Below, one piece after another: positions 26,166 through 35,032 of a stretch of 64,000 nucleotides of DNA (position 1 is its first letter; every line of letters begins with the position of its first letter). The stretch comes from Chersky-840 sp963764205 (GTDB taxonomy: Bacteria > Actinomycetota > Acidimicrobiia > Acidimicrobiales > UBA8190): the NCBI GenBank assembly GCA_963764205.1, contig CAVXRN010000002.1:496001-560000 (forward strand), written 5' to 3'. Position numbers and translations under genes: made by a program. The notes beneath the pieces are model-generated. The model had not been told where the DNA came from, ran no database searches, and worked only from the letters and a program-made list of their open reading frames with translations.

Positions 26166-27572
26166 ATGGACTTCCGTGAAGAAGCAATCAGCGACCTGGC
26201 GGCCGGGGTGCGATCGGGTACTCGGTCCGCTCGACAGCTCGTCACCCACGCGCTCGAGCGCGTCGAGGCGCTCAACCCGCGGTTGAACGCCTTCGTCGCC
26301 GTCGACGCCGACGACGCGCTGGAAGCGGCGGCACGCATCGACGAAGCCGTGGCGGGCGGGGACGACCCGGGACCGCTGGCGGGCATCCCCATCGGCGTGA
26401 AGGACCTCGACGACGCAGCGGGATTCGTCACGTCGCAGGGATCGGCGGTCTTCGCCGGCGGCGCGGCCGCGACGCAGGACTCGCCGTTGGTGGCGCGCCT
26501 GCGGGCGGCGGGGTGTGTGGTGGTGGGGAAGACCAACACGCCCGAGCTCGGGTGGAAGGCTGACACCGACAACGTCACCTTCGGGCCGACGTGCAACCCG
26601 TGGAACATGGCCTACAGCCCCGGGGGATCGTCGGGAGGGTCCGCCGCGGCCATCGCGTCGGGCATGGTGCCGCTCGCCACCGGCTCCGACGGTGGAGGAT
26701 CGATTCGTATCCCGTCGTCGTGTTGTGGTCTGAGCGGCATCAAGCCGTCGCTCGGCCGGGTCCCGTCTGGTGGTGATCACGGTTCGGATTGGCACGACCT
26801 CTCCACCAAGGGACCGATGGCCCGGCGTGTCAGCGACGTGGTGACCGCGCTCGACGTGGCGGTGGGGCCCGATCCGAGCGACATCCGGTCGCTGCCCAGA
26901 CCCGAGGCGTCGTGGCCGGCGGCGTTGGCGAACGCTCAGCTGCCCACGAAGGTGGCGTGGTCACCGACCCTGGGGTACGCGCCGCTCGACGACGAGGTCC
27001 GTGCCATGTGCGAAGAAGCCGTGGGCAGACTGGCGTCGCTCGGCACCGAGGTGGTCGAGGTCGAAGTGGTGTTCGACGAGGATCCGGTGCGGGACTGGCT
27101 CACGCTGGCCGTGGCGTACAACTGGCGGACCCTGGCGCCCTATCGCGGCACCGAGATCTGGTCCGAGGTCGACCCGCTGCTGGCCGCGCAGGTGGACTGG
27201 GCCGCCGAGCACCTGAGTGCGCTCGACGTCGTGGAGGCCCTCGACGCCTGCCACCGGATGAACCTGCGTCTGGTGGAGCTCTTCCGCGACGTCCGACTGT
27301 TGTTGACCCCGACATGTGCGGGGCCACCGCCTCCCCGCAGCCTCGAAGGTCAAGGGCTGATCAACGGTGAGGCCGAGGCCAACTGGGCGCGCTTCACCTA
27401 TCCGTTCAACATGACGCGTTCGCCCGCCGCCTCGGTGTGCGCCGGGCTCACCGCCGACGGGTTGCCCGTCGGCATCCAGCTCGTGGGGCCCCAGCACGCG
27501 GATCTCGTGGTGATCCGTTCGGCCGCCGCACTCGAAGCTGCCATCGGCTTCGACGACGTCGCGCCGTTGTGA
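26166..27572 (+). CDS. Amidase signature family enzyme
   Basis: A 468-residue amidase with the complete Ser-cisSer-Lys triad: Lys near 79 in GIPIGVKDLDD, cis-Ser near 155 in SPGGSSGGSAAAIASG, and nucleophile Ser near 179 in GSDGGGSIRIPSS. GLSGIKPSLGRVPSGG and the C-terminal FNMTRSPAASV are also standard. ATG 26166 (MDFREEAISDLAAGVRSG) gives the normal length. It hydrolyses an amide of unknown identity. It is not part of the GatCAB complex, since no gatB or gatC is present. The gene stands alone ahead of the B12 riboswitch. Confidence 0.9.
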   Translation: MDFREEAISDLAAGVRSGTRSARQLVTHALERVEALNPRLNAFVAVDADDALEAAARIDEAVAGGDDPGPLAGIPIGVKDLDDAAGFVTSQGSAVFAGGAAATQDSPLVARLRAAGCVVVGKTNTPELGWKADTDNVTFGPTCNPWNMAYSPGGSSGGSAAAIASGMVPLATGSDGGGSIRIPSSCCGLSGIKPSLGRVPSGGDHGSDWHDLSTKGPMARRVSDVVTALDVAVGPDPSDIRSLPRPEASWPAALANAQLPTKVAWSPTLGYAPLDDEVRAMCEEAVGRLASLGTEVVEVEVVFDEDPVRDWLTLAVAYNWRTLAPYRGTEIWSEVDPLLAAQVDWAAEHLSALDVVEALDACHRMNLRLVELFRDVRLLLTPTCAGPPPPRSLEGQGLINGEAEANWARFTYPFNMTRSPAASVCAGLTADGLPVGIQLVGPQHADLVVIRSAAALEAAIGFDDVAPL

Positions 27573-27627
27573 GCGAAGGCGACCGTCGCCGGGACGAACC
27601 GGTGGCGGGGGTCGCGGCTGAGAGCTA

Positions 27628-27755
27628 ACGTGAACCCGCTTCGGTCGCGAGCCGGAGCGGTGTAGGCCCAGCGAAGGCCGGTGAGATCCCGGCGCTGTCC
27701 CGCAACGGTGATGCCCCCTCGGGGGACGAGCCCGGACGCCTGACCTGCATCGGCG
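27628..27755 (+). promoter_or_regulatory. Cobalamin riboswitch
   Basis: The conserved core is seen as GCCGGTGAGATCCCGGCGC (from 27677) followed by TGTCCCGCAACGGTG, and the B12-box region GAGCCCGGACGCCTGACCTGC at about 27728-27748. These match the cobalamin riboswitch consensus almost base for base. A short stem (GACACC/GGTGTC, about 27787-27805) lies between the aptamer and the btuF start and may be part of the expression platform. It should shut off the following ten genes when adenosylcobalamin is abundant. Confidence 0.93.
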
Positions 27756-27852
27756 AAACCTGTCCTCGGAGGAAGGGCGGTTCGTTGGACACCACCGTCG
27801 GGTGTCGCAGCGGGCGCACTTCGTCCTCCGCAACCCGATGGAGGATGACCAC

Positions 27853-28800
27853 GTGACCAAGCGCCTGCCGAGCAAGCTGCTTGCCGCCTGCGCCGGGCTC
27901 GGCCTGCTCGTCGCTTCCTGTGGCAGCACGTCGACCGGCGGCACCAGTGCCTCGGGGCCGACAGGCTCGTTCCCGACGTCGATCTCGGCGGCGAACGGCA
28001 CCGTGCGGATCACGGCGCGCCCGCACGCCATCGTATCGTTGTCTCCTACCGCGACCGAGATGCTGTACGCCATCGGAGCGGGAAGCCAGGTGAAGGCGGT
28101 GGACAAATACTCCGACTACCCCCGGCAAGCACCGCGCACCACCCTCGACGACCTCACTCCCAACGTGGAGGCCATCGTGTCGTATCGGCCCGACCTCGTC
28201 GTCGTCCCCGGCGACTCGAGCGGCCTCACCGGTCGGCTCAAGGCCTTTGGCATCCCGGTGCTGTCGCTTCCCCCGGCGACGTCGCTCTCGGATGCCTACG
28301 AGCAGTACGACCAGCTCGGTCAGGCTACGGGCCACATGCAGGCGGCCGAGGCCGAAGCCGCCCACGTGAAGGCGCAGATCGCGCAGATCGTGCACGATGC
28401 GCCGGCGTCGAACGCGGGCCAGACGTACTACTACGAGCTTGACGAGACGTATTACTCGGTGACGTCGTCGACGTTCATCGGCAAGGTGCTGGGCCTCCTG
28501 GGACTGCGCAATATCGCGGATCGCGCCCCGTCGGCCGCGTCCAGCGGCGGGTACCCGCAGCTTTCGGCCGAGTTCATCGTCCAGTCGAGCCCCGATTGGA
28601 TCTTCCTGGCCGACACGTTGTGCTGCGGGCAGAGCGCGCAGACCGTGGCGGCGAGGCCGGGCTGGTCGACGGTGACGGCCGTCCGCAAGGGTCAGGTGGT
28701 CGCGCTCAACGACGACATCGCGTCACGCTGGGGGCCCCGGATCGTGACCCTGCTGCTCACGGTGGAGGCGGCGCTCAAGAAACATCCGAGCGGGACGTGA
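27853..28800 (+). CDS. btuF: Corrinoid ABC transporter substrate-binding lipoprotein
   Basis: A 315-residue lipoprotein from GTG 27853, with GGAGG eight bases upstream. The signal VTKRLPSKLLAACAGLGLLVASC ends in a lipobox Cys. The mature part is a class III binding protein: AIVSLSPTATEMLYAIGAGSQVKAVDKYSDYP, VEAIVSYRPDLVVV, LSLPPATSLSDAYEQYDQLG and a long backbone helix, then PDWIFLADTLCC. Position directly behind a cobalamin riboswitch and ahead of a FecCD-type permease makes cobalamin or cobinamide the expected ligand. Its stop overlaps the permease start. Confidence 0.9.
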   Translation: MTKRLPSKLLAACAGLGLLVASCGSTSTGGTSASGPTGSFPTSISAANGTVRITARPHAIVSLSPTATEMLYAIGAGSQVKAVDKYSDYPRQAPRTTLDDLTPNVEAIVSYRPDLVVVPGDSSGLTGRLKAFGIPVLSLPPATSLSDAYEQYDQLGQATGHMQAAEAEAAHVKAQIAQIVHDAPASNAGQTYYYELDETYYSVTSSTFIGKVLGLLGLRNIADRAPSAASSGGYPQLSAEFIVQSSPDWIFLADTLCCGQSAQTVAARPGWSTVTAVRKGQVVALNDDIASRWGPRIVTLLLTVEAALKKHPSGT

Positions 28801-29897
28801 GCACCACGTTGCCACGGCACGAGACCGCGCCGGCGCCGGCCGCCGTTCGACGGCGGGACCCGTCGGGCGCGTTGGACCCCGCCTCGGCTCGCGGTCCGGT
28901 GGTGGTGGCGTTGGGTGCCCTGGTCGGTGCCGTGCTCCTCGGTGTCTCGATGGGCCCGGCCGACCTCTCGTTGGTGGGGGCGTTGCGCGTCTTGTTGTCG
29001 CACGTGCCGTTGCTGCATTTCCATTCGGGCGTGAACCGGATCGACGCCGACATCCTGTGGCAGATCCGACTTCCGCGCGTCGTGCTGGGCGGCATGGTCG
29101 GGGCCATGCTGGCGGGTGGTGGCGCGGCGTTCCAGGGCGTGTTCCGCAACCCGTTGGCCGACCCCTACCTTCTCGGCGTTGCGGCGGGAGCGGGGCTCGG
29201 AGCCACGGCTGTGATCGTGGCCGGGGCGCATCTGTCGGAGCTCCTGCCCCTGGCGGCCTTCGCCGGCGCGGTCGGCGCAGTCATGTTGACGTACGTCGTC
29301 GGCGCCACCGTCGGGCGTCAGGGGGCGACGGTGTCGATCGTGCTGGCCGGCGTGGCCGTCGCGGCCCTGCTCACCGCCATCCAGACGTTTCTCCAGCAGC
29401 AGCACGCCCAGGACCTCCAGTCGGTGTACGCATGGATCTTGGGCAGCCTGACCGTGGCGACGTGGTCCCAGGTGCTCCTGATCCTCCCCTACGTGGCGGT
29501 GAGTGCCGTCGTCCTCCTCGCCCACCGCCGCCTCCTCGACGTACTGCGCGTCGGAGAGGACGAGGCCGACAGTCTGGGCGTACGGTCCTCCCGTGTCCGC
29601 ATCACGATCGTGGCGGCCGCCACGCTGGGAACCGCCGCGGCGGTGGCGGTGAGCGGTCTCATCGGCTTTGTGGGCATCATCGTGCCCCACACCGTTCGGC
29701 TCACCACCAACGCGAGCTACCGCGTGGTCATGCCCGTGTCGATGATCGGGGGTGCCGCGTTCCTCATCGTCGCCGACGTGGCGGCGAGGACCGTGCTCGC
29801 CCCCAGTGAGATCCCCATCGGCGTGGTCACGGCGTTCGTGGGCGCTCCGTTCTTCCTCTTCGTCCTGCGCTCTCGGCGGGTGGGTCGAAGCACGTGA
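28797..29897 (+). CDS. btuC: Corrinoid ABC transporter permease (FecCD/BtuC type)
   Basis: A 366-residue permease with about ten membrane helices. Signatures are ILWQIRLPRVVLGGMVGAML, GAAFQGVFRNPLADPYLLGV (the BtuC/FecCD loop), GALGVRS-like DSLGVRSSRVRITIV and GFVGIIVPHTVRL. GTG 28797 overlaps the btuF stop as GTGA. The first 30 residues are a polar cytoplasmic extension (STTLPRHETAPAPAAVRRRD). It forms the homodimeric channel for corrinoid import with the BtuD-like ATPase. Confidence 0.92.
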   Translation: MSTTLPRHETAPAPAAVRRRDPSGALDPASARGPVVVALGALVGAVLLGVSMGPADLSLVGALRVLLSHVPLLHFHSGVNRIDADILWQIRLPRVVLGGMVGAMLAGGGAAFQGVFRNPLADPYLLGVAAGAGLGATAVIVAGAHLSELLPLAAFAGAVGAVMLTYVVGATVGRQGATVSIVLAGVAVAALLTAIQTFLQQQHAQDLQSVYAWILGSLTVATWSQVLLILPYVAVSAVVLLAHRRLLDVLRVGEDEADSLGVRSSRVRITIVAAATLGTAAAVAVSGLIGFVGIIVPHTVRLTTNASYRVVMPVSMIGGAAFLIVADVAARTVLAPSEIPIGVVTAFVGAPFFLFVLRSRRVGRST

Positions 29898-29907
29898 AGG
29901 ACCGGCA

Positions 29908-30678
29908 ATGATCGCCTTTCGCGACGTCACGGTGCAGTACGAGTCGGTCCCCGCGCTGTCGGAACTGACCGACGACGTGAACGCGGGGGAATGGGTCGGG
30001 CTCATCGGGCCCAACGGGGCAGGGAAGACGACCCTGCTCCGGGCGGTTGCCCGGCTCGTGTCCCACGAGGGATCGATCACCGTCGACGGCGAGGACCTGT
30101 CGTCGTTGTCACCCAAGCGCTTGGCCCGGCTCGTGGCCTACGTCCCGCAGCAGCCGGAGCTGCCGCCCGACATGACCGTCGGGCAGTACGTGCTGCTCGG
30201 CCGCACGCCCCACATCGGGTATTTCGGCTTCGACAGCGCAGTGGACCGGAGTGTGTGCGGGGATCTTCTCGACTCTCTCGACCTCTGGTCGATGGCGCAG
30301 CGTCGACTCTCGACGTTGTCGGGCGGAGAGCTTCAGCGGCTCGTGTTGGCACGCGCTCTGGCGCAACAGGCGCCGGTCCTCCTTCTCGACGAGCCCACCA
30401 GCGCGCTCGACCTCGGACGACGGGTAGAGGCGCTCGAGCTCGTGGACGGGTTGCGCCACGAGCGAGGGCTCACCGTGCTCAGCGCGCTCCACGACCTCAC
30501 GTTGGCGGGCCAGTTCGCCGACCGGCTGATGCTCCTCCACGAAGGACGGGCGGTGTCGACGGGCAAGCCCGACGAGGTGCTCACCGAGGAGTCCTTGGCG
30601 CGGCACTTCGGAGCCAGTGTCCGGGTCATGCGCTCCGAGGACGGCGATCTCGTCGTGGTCCCCCAACGCCGACGATGA
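29908..30678 (+). CDS. btuD: Corrinoid ABC transporter ATP-binding protein
   Basis: A 256-residue ATPase. Walker A is GPNGAGKTT, the Q-loop is VPQQPELPPDMTVGQYVLLGR, the signature is LSGGELQRLVLARAL, Walker B is LLLDEPTSALD and the switch His is in LSALHDLTLAG. The fit is to the FepC/BtuD subgroup of iron and B12 importers. ATG 29908 lies 10 bases after the permease stop. Its stop TGA overlaps ATG 30675, but the next gene more likely starts at 30693. Confidence 0.93.
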   Translation: MIAFRDVTVQYESVPALSELTDDVNAGEWVGLIGPNGAGKTTLLRAVARLVSHEGSITVDGEDLSSLSPKRLARLVAYVPQQPELPPDMTVGQYVLLGRTPHIGYFGFDSAVDRSVCGDLLDSLDLWSMAQRRLSTLSGGELQRLVLARALAQQAPVLLLDEPTSALDLGRRVEALELVDGLRHERGLTVLSALHDLTLAGQFADRLMLLHEGRAVSTGKPDEVLTEESLARHFGASVRVMRSEDGDLVVVPQRRR

Positions 30679-30692
30679 CCAAGGAGAGCGAC

Positions 30693-31262
30693 ATGACCGA
30701 TTCCGAGCACAGTGACAACGACGCTGCTGGCGAGCCCGCGGCCCGAGTCACGTCGTTGGTCCTGATCAACACCGGCCACGGCAAGGGGAAGTCGTCGTCG
30801 GCCTTCGGTGTCATGGGCAGGGGTTGGGCACGTGGCTGGACGGTGGGCGTGGTGCAGTTCGTGAAGAGCGGGAAGTGGAAGGTGGGCGAACGCAAGCTGG
30901 CCGAGCATCTCGGGATCGAATGGTCGACGATGGGCGACGGGTTCACGTGGGAGTCCACCGACCTCGACGAGACCGCGGCCAAGGGACGCCACGCCTGGGA
31001 ACTGTCCCGGGCCAAGCTCGCGTCGGGCCACTACGACCTCCTCATCCTCGATGAGCTGACCTATGCCGTGACCTACGGCTGGATCGACGTGGCTGACGTC
31101 GTAGCCGGCATCGAGCACCGCGACCCCAAGACCAACGTCGTCATCACCGGACGCGACGCGGCACCCGAGCTCATCGAGATCGCCGACACGGTCACCGAGA
31201 TGCGCAAGGTCAAGCACGCCTATGACCGGGGCGTGAAGGCCCGGAAGGGGATCGAGTTCTGA
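30693..31262 (+). CDS. cobO: Cob(I)yrinic acid a,c-diamide adenosyltransferase
   Basis: A 189-residue CobO/BtuR-type enzyme. It transfers the adenosyl group from ATP to the cobalt of corrinoids. The P-loop is NTGHGKGKSSSAFGVMGRGWARGW, followed by VVQFVKSGKWKVGE, ERxLA-like ERKLAEHLGIEW, WE, LILDELTYAVTYGWID and VVITGRDAAPELIEIADTVTEM. ATG 30693 has the ribosome binding site AAGGAG seven bases upstream; ATG 30675 overlaps the previous stop and is the alternative. It prepares corrinoids for CbiZ, CobU and CobS. Confidence 0.95.
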   Translation: MTDSEHSDNDAAGEPAARVTSLVLINTGHGKGKSSSAFGVMGRGWARGWTVGVVQFVKSGKWKVGERKLAEHLGIEWSTMGDGFTWESTDLDETAAKGRHAWELSRAKLASGHYDLLILDELTYAVTYGWIDVADVVAGIEHRDPKTNVVITGRDAAPELIEIADTVTEMRKVKHAYDRGVKARKGIEF

Positions 31263-31264
31263 CG

Positions 31265-31945
31265 ATGCCCGACCCGTCGCTCGACCGACAGGGACTGACG
31301 CTCGGTCCGGAGCTCTTCGGGATCGATGACGCCGACGACGGTCTGACCATGCTCGTCTGGCGGTTCCCCGAGCCGCTGCTGGTCGTGTCCTCCGCCCCAC
31401 TCGGCGGTGGCATCGGGCGGCGCGACTGGGTCATCAACGCGCAGGTCCCCGCAGATTACGCACGACTCGATCCCGAGGCGCATCTTGCCGACCTCGCCTC
31501 GGCGCAGGGTCTCAATGGGCCCGGGGTGGGGATGCTGACGGCGGTCGATCTCCGCACCACCTGCACGGCGGAAGACGGGGGAGTCCGCGTCGACATCTCG
31601 GTCGGTATCACCGTGCCCACCTGGGCGGCCGCTCCCGACGACGACGACGCCGCCCGGTCGCGGCCCGGCCCGGGCACGATCAACATCGTGGGCATTGTCC
31701 CCGAACGGTTGTCGCGCGCTGCCATGGTGAATTCCGTGGTCACCGCCACCGAGGCCAAGGCGCAGGCGTTGTGGGATGCCGGCGTTCCGGCCACGGGCAC
31801 GGCGTCGGACGCAGTCTGCATTGTTTGCCCCGACGAGGGTCTGGCCGAACCCTTTGGTGGGCCCCGTTCGCAGTGGGGGGCTCGCCTCGCCCGCGCGGTC
31901 TATCGCGCCGTGGCAGCCGGGTGCCGACCGCGGGACCGGCTGTGA
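31265..31945 (+). CDS. cbiZ: Adenosylcobinamide amidohydrolase
   Basis: A 226-residue CbiZ. It cleaves the aminopropanol side chain of adenosylcobinamide to give adenosylcobyric acid so that salvaged cobinamides can be rebuilt. Recognised from VSSAPLGGGIGRRDWVINAQV, GVGMLTAVDL, PGTINIVGIVPERLSRAAMVNSVVTATEAKAQAL and GTASDAVCIVCP, which follow the CbiZ pattern. It starts two bases after cobO and its stop overlaps cobU. In combination with btuFCD it argues that the operon salvages external incomplete corrinoids as well as finishing endogenous ones. Confidence 0.88.
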   Translation: MPDPSLDRQGLTLGPELFGIDDADDGLTMLVWRFPEPLLVVSSAPLGGGIGRRDWVINAQVPADYARLDPEAHLADLASAQGLNGPGVGMLTAVDLRTTCTAEDGGVRVDISVGITVPTWAAAPDDDDAARSRPGPGTINIVGIVPERLSRAAMVNSVVTATEAKAQALWDAGVPATGTASDAVCIVCPDEGLAEPFGGPRSQWGARLARAVYRAVAAGCRPRDRL

Positions 31946-32442
31946 TCACCCTCGTGCTCGGTGGTGCCCGCTCGGGCAAATCCGTCGTGGCCGAACAGAT
32001 CGCAACGGACATGGTGCCACCGGTCACCTACGTCGCCACCATCGAAGTGGGAGACGACGCCGAGCTGAGGGCGCGGGTGGCGCTGCACCAGGCCCGGCGC
32101 CCGGTGACCTGGCGCAGCGTGCAGGCCGGGCCCGAGCTGCCCGAGGTGCTCCTGGCGCTGACCGGTTCGGTCCTGGTCGACTCCCTCGGTCCATGGGTGG
32201 GCGGCGCCCCTGGCATGGACGTGGACGTCGACGCGCTGTGTTCGGCACTGCGACGACGCGACGGTGACACCGTGGTGGTCTCGGAGGAGGTCGGGCTCTC
32301 GGTCCATCCCCCCACCGCGCAGGGACGGCGATTCCGTGACGCCGTAGGGACGGTCAACCAGGCGGTGGCAGCCCTGGCCGATGAAGTCTTCTTCGTGGTG
32401 GCCGGGTGCAGTCTCCGTCTCGAACATCCAGGAACGCGTTGA
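31942..32442 (+). CDS. cobU: Adenosylcobinamide kinase / guanylyltransferase
   Basis: A 166-residue CobU (CobP). GTG 31942 overlaps the cbiZ stop. The N-terminal P-loop GGARSGKS is diagnostic, followed by VTYVATIEVGDDAELRARVALHQARRPVTW (the His that carries GMP lies in HQARRP), LVDSLGPWVG, and VVSEEVGLSVHPPTAQGRRFRDAVGTVNQAVA. It phosphorylates adenosylcobinamide and attaches GMP. The stop overlaps the cobS ATG by one base (TGATG). Confidence 0.95.
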   Translation: MITLVLGGARSGKSVVAEQIATDMVPPVTYVATIEVGDDAELRARVALHQARRPVTWRSVQAGPELPEVLLALTGSVLVDSLGPWVGGAPGMDVDVDALCSALRRRDGDTVVVSEEVGLSVHPPTAQGRRFRDAVGTVNQAVAALADEVFFVVAGCSLRLEHPGTR

Positions 32443-33191
32443 TGCGCCGCGCCCTGGCCTTCCTGACACCGTTCGGTGGTGCGGCGACGCCGGCGCCGAG
32501 CACGTTGGACTGGTTCCCGGTCGTGGGTGCGGTCATCGGGCTCGCGGTGGGAGCGCTGTGGTGGGTTGCGGGCAGGGTATGGCCGCCGCTGGTGGCAGGC
32601 GGAGTGGCGCTCGTGTCGGATGTCGTGTTCACGGGGTACCTGCACCTCGATGGTCTGGCCGACGCCGCCGACGGGTTGCTGCCGCCGATGTCGAGGGAGC
32701 GACGGCTCGAGGTGATGGCCGATCCTGCCGTCGGCGCGTTCGGGGCGGTCACGCTGTTCATGGTGCTCGTGCTTCGGTTCGCTGCGTTCGCATCGACCAT
32801 GGCGGCACCACTGGTCGTCGCGGCGCTGTGGTGCGGCTCGCGTGCCGCCATGGCCGTGGTCACGCGCACCTCGCCCTACGCGCGCCCCGGAGGCCTCGCC
32901 ACCGCCTTCGCCGCCCCCACGTCGGATCAGCGTCCCGCCGCGGACCGCGACCGGCGCCGTATCGCCGGTGTGGCGGTGCCGGGGCTGGTCGGTCTCGTCC
33001 TGACCACGGCGCTGGCCATCGCGGGTCGCGGCACCCACGGTGTTGCCGCCGTGGCAGCCGAGCTGACCGGATTCGCTGCAGTCGTGGCCTTTGCCCACCG
33101 GCGCGTGGGCGGATTCACCGGCGACGTGCTCGGTGCTGCGGGAGTCGTCGGAGAAACCGTCGGCTTGCTGGTGTTGGCGGCGAAATGGTGA
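32442..33191 (+). CDS. cobS: Adenosylcobinamide-GDP ribazoletransferase
   Basis: A 249-residue membrane enzyme joining AdoCbi-GDP and alpha-ribazole to make cobalamin (5'-phosphate). Seen are RRALAFLTPFGG at the start, FTGYLHLDGLADAADGLL (the Asp-rich CobS motif), RLEVMADPAVGAFGAVTL, YARPGGLATAF and a C-terminal GGFTGDVLGAAGVVGETVGLL. Six or more membrane segments. Its last codons overlap the start of the cobD-cobC fusion by seven bases. Confidence 0.93.
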   Translation: MRRALAFLTPFGGAATPAPSTLDWFPVVGAVIGLAVGALWWVAGRVWPPLVAGGVALVSDVVFTGYLHLDGLADAADGLLPPMSRERRLEVMADPAVGAFGAVTLFMVLVLRFAAFASTMAAPLVVAALWCGSRAAMAVVTRTSPYARPGGLATAFAAPTSDQRPAADRDRRRIAGVAVPGLVGLVLTTALAIAGRGTHGVAAVAAELTGFAAVVAFAHRRVGGFTGDVLGAAGVVGETVGLLVLAAKW

Positions 33192-35032
33192 CGTCGAGAC
33201 CGCTGTCGGCGGCGGTGGGGGTCGTGGCCGACGCCATCCTCGGCGAGCCACCCGCGACGGTCCATCCCGTTGCGCTCTTCGGCCGGTGCATGCAGCGCGT
33301 CGAGACGCAGGCCTACACCGACTCTCGGGGCGCGGGGGTCATCCACGCCGCGGTGGGCGTCGGTGTGGGGATGGCGAGCGGTGCGGTTGTCCACTCGACG
33401 AGTGCGGCCACCTACCTCGCCGTGGCCGGCCGGGAGCTCCGGGGCGTCGCCGTCTCCATCGGTGAGGCGCTCGTGTCGTCGGACCTCGACCGGGCCCGAG
33501 AGCTCCTCCCCAGTCTGGTGGGGCGCGACGTGAGGGCCCTGGATGCGTCGGATATGGCCCGCGCCGTTGTCGAGTCCGTGGCGGAGAACACCGTGGATGC
33601 CGTGGTGGCACCGGCGTGGTGGGCGGCACTGGGTGGCGCGCCCGGTGTCCTGGGGTACCGCGCCGTGAACACGATGGACGCCATGGTGGGACACCGCAAC
33701 GATCGCTACGCCCGCTACGGATGGGCGAGCGCACGCCTCGATGACGCCGCCGCCTTCGTGCCGGCCCGGTTGACGGCGATCCTGGTCGCTGCGGTACGGC
33801 CCCGGGCCGCGCCCGCGGTGTGGCGCGCCGTGCGGACCCAGGCACCGTCGCATCCCTCACCGAACTCCGGTGTGGCCGAAGCCGCATTCGCGGCCGCGCT
33901 CGACGTGCGTCTCGGGGGCGCGAGCCGTTACGGGGACACCGTCGAGCTGCGCCCCGCTTTGGGGACCGGGAACAGCCCCCACCCAGGCGACATCGTGAGG
34001 GCGGTGGACCTGTCGAGGGACGTGGGCTCGGCGCTCGTGGTCCTCTTGGGCTCCGTCGGGGTCGCGGTGATGGCGCCGCGCACGACGGGCGCGTCGGACC
34101 CGGAGCGGCAGGTGAGGGCGGTGCCGCCGCCGGGCCGGCACGGCGGGGACGCCACCGCCGTGGCCCGTGCTCTGGGTCTTGATCCGAGCGACATGCTCGA
34201 CCTGTCGCAGTCGCTCAATCCGGTGGCGCCCGACCCGGTCGCGGTCCTGAGCCGTCACCTGGACGCGTTGCGCCGTTATCCCGACCCCGCCGAGGCGACC
34301 GCCGCGCTGGCGGGCGCGATGGGGGTCGAGCCGGAGAGGCTGCTGCTCACCAACGGGGGCGCCGAAGCCATCAGTCTGGTGGGCTGCGAGATCGGCGGAC
34401 GAGTGACCGAGCCCGAGTTCTCGCTCCATCCTCGCCACGGGACGCCGTTGTGGCGATCGAACCCGCACAACCCCAGTGGGCGCCTGGCCGCGGACGACGA
34501 GCACGCCGAGGTGTGGGATGAGGCGTTCTATGCACTCGCCACGGGATCGTGGACCCGAGGCGACGCCGACGCCGTCGTGGTGGGATCGCTGACCAAGCTC
34601 CTGGGATGTCCGGGACTACGCGTCGGCTACGTGCTCGTCCCCGGCTCAGCGCTGTCGCTCGTCGCCCGGTGCCGGCGGCGCCAGGCCCCGTGGGCGGTCA
34701 ACGGTTTGGCGGTGTCGGCCCTACCCGAGCTGTTGGGCGGGGTCGACCTGCGAGTCTGGTCGGCCGAGATCGTGCGCCTGCGGGTCGCGTTGGTCGAGGT
34801 CCTGCGGCGCCACGGGTTCGATCCGCAACCGTCCGAGGCGAACTGGGTTCTCGTCGAGGCCCCGCGATTGCGGGCTCAACTCGCGCACCGCGGCATCGTG
34901 GTGCGCGACTGCGCCACGTTCGGGATGCCGACGATGGTGCGCGTCGCGGTGCCCACCGACCCAGGGCTCGAGCGCCTGGATGACGCACTGACCTCGATCG
35001 ATCGATGTACAGAGACGAAAGGCGCGCCATGA
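33185..35032 (+). CDS. cobD-cobC: CobD (adenosylcobinamide-phosphate synthase) fused to CobC-like PLP decarboxylase
   Basis: A 615-residue fusion. Residues 1-290 are CobD/CbiB: ADAILGEPPATVHPVALFG, VESVAENTVDAVVAPAWW, YRAVNTMDAMVGHRNDRY and FAAALDVRLGG. This integral membrane enzyme attaches aminopropanol to adenosylcobyric acid. Residues about 315-615 are a class I/II PLP enzyme of the threonine-phosphate decarboxylase type: LDLSQSLNPVAPDP, LTNGGAEAISLV, SNPHNPSGRLA and SLTKLLGCPGLRVGY with the PLP Lys. This second half makes the aminopropanol phosphate used by the first. ATG 33185 overlaps cobS. Confidence 0.92.
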   Translation: MVTSRPLSAAVGVVADAILGEPPATVHPVALFGRCMQRVETQAYTDSRGAGVIHAAVGVGVGMASGAVVHSTSAATYLAVAGRELRGVAVSIGEALVSSDLDRARELLPSLVGRDVRALDASDMARAVVESVAENTVDAVVAPAWWAALGGAPGVLGYRAVNTMDAMVGHRNDRYARYGWASARLDDAAAFVPARLTAILVAAVRPRAAPAVWRAVRTQAPSHPSPNSGVAEAAFAAALDVRLGGASRYGDTVELRPALGTGNSPHPGDIVRAVDLSRDVGSALVVLLGSVGVAVMAPRTTGASDPERQVRAVPPPGRHGGDATAVARALGLDPSDMLDLSQSLNPVAPDPVAVLSRHLDALRRYPDPAEATAALAGAMGVEPERLLLTNGGAEAISLVGCEIGGRVTEPEFSLHPRHGTPLWRSNPHNPSGRLAADDEHAEVWDEAFYALATGSWTRGDADAVVVGSLTKLLGCPGLRVGYVLVPGSALSLVARCRRRQAPWAVNGLAVSALPELLGGVDLRVWSAEIVRLRVALVEVLRRHGFDPQPSEANWVLVEAPRLRAQLAHRGIVVRDCATFGMPTMVRVAVPTDPGLERLDDALTSIDRCTETKGAP

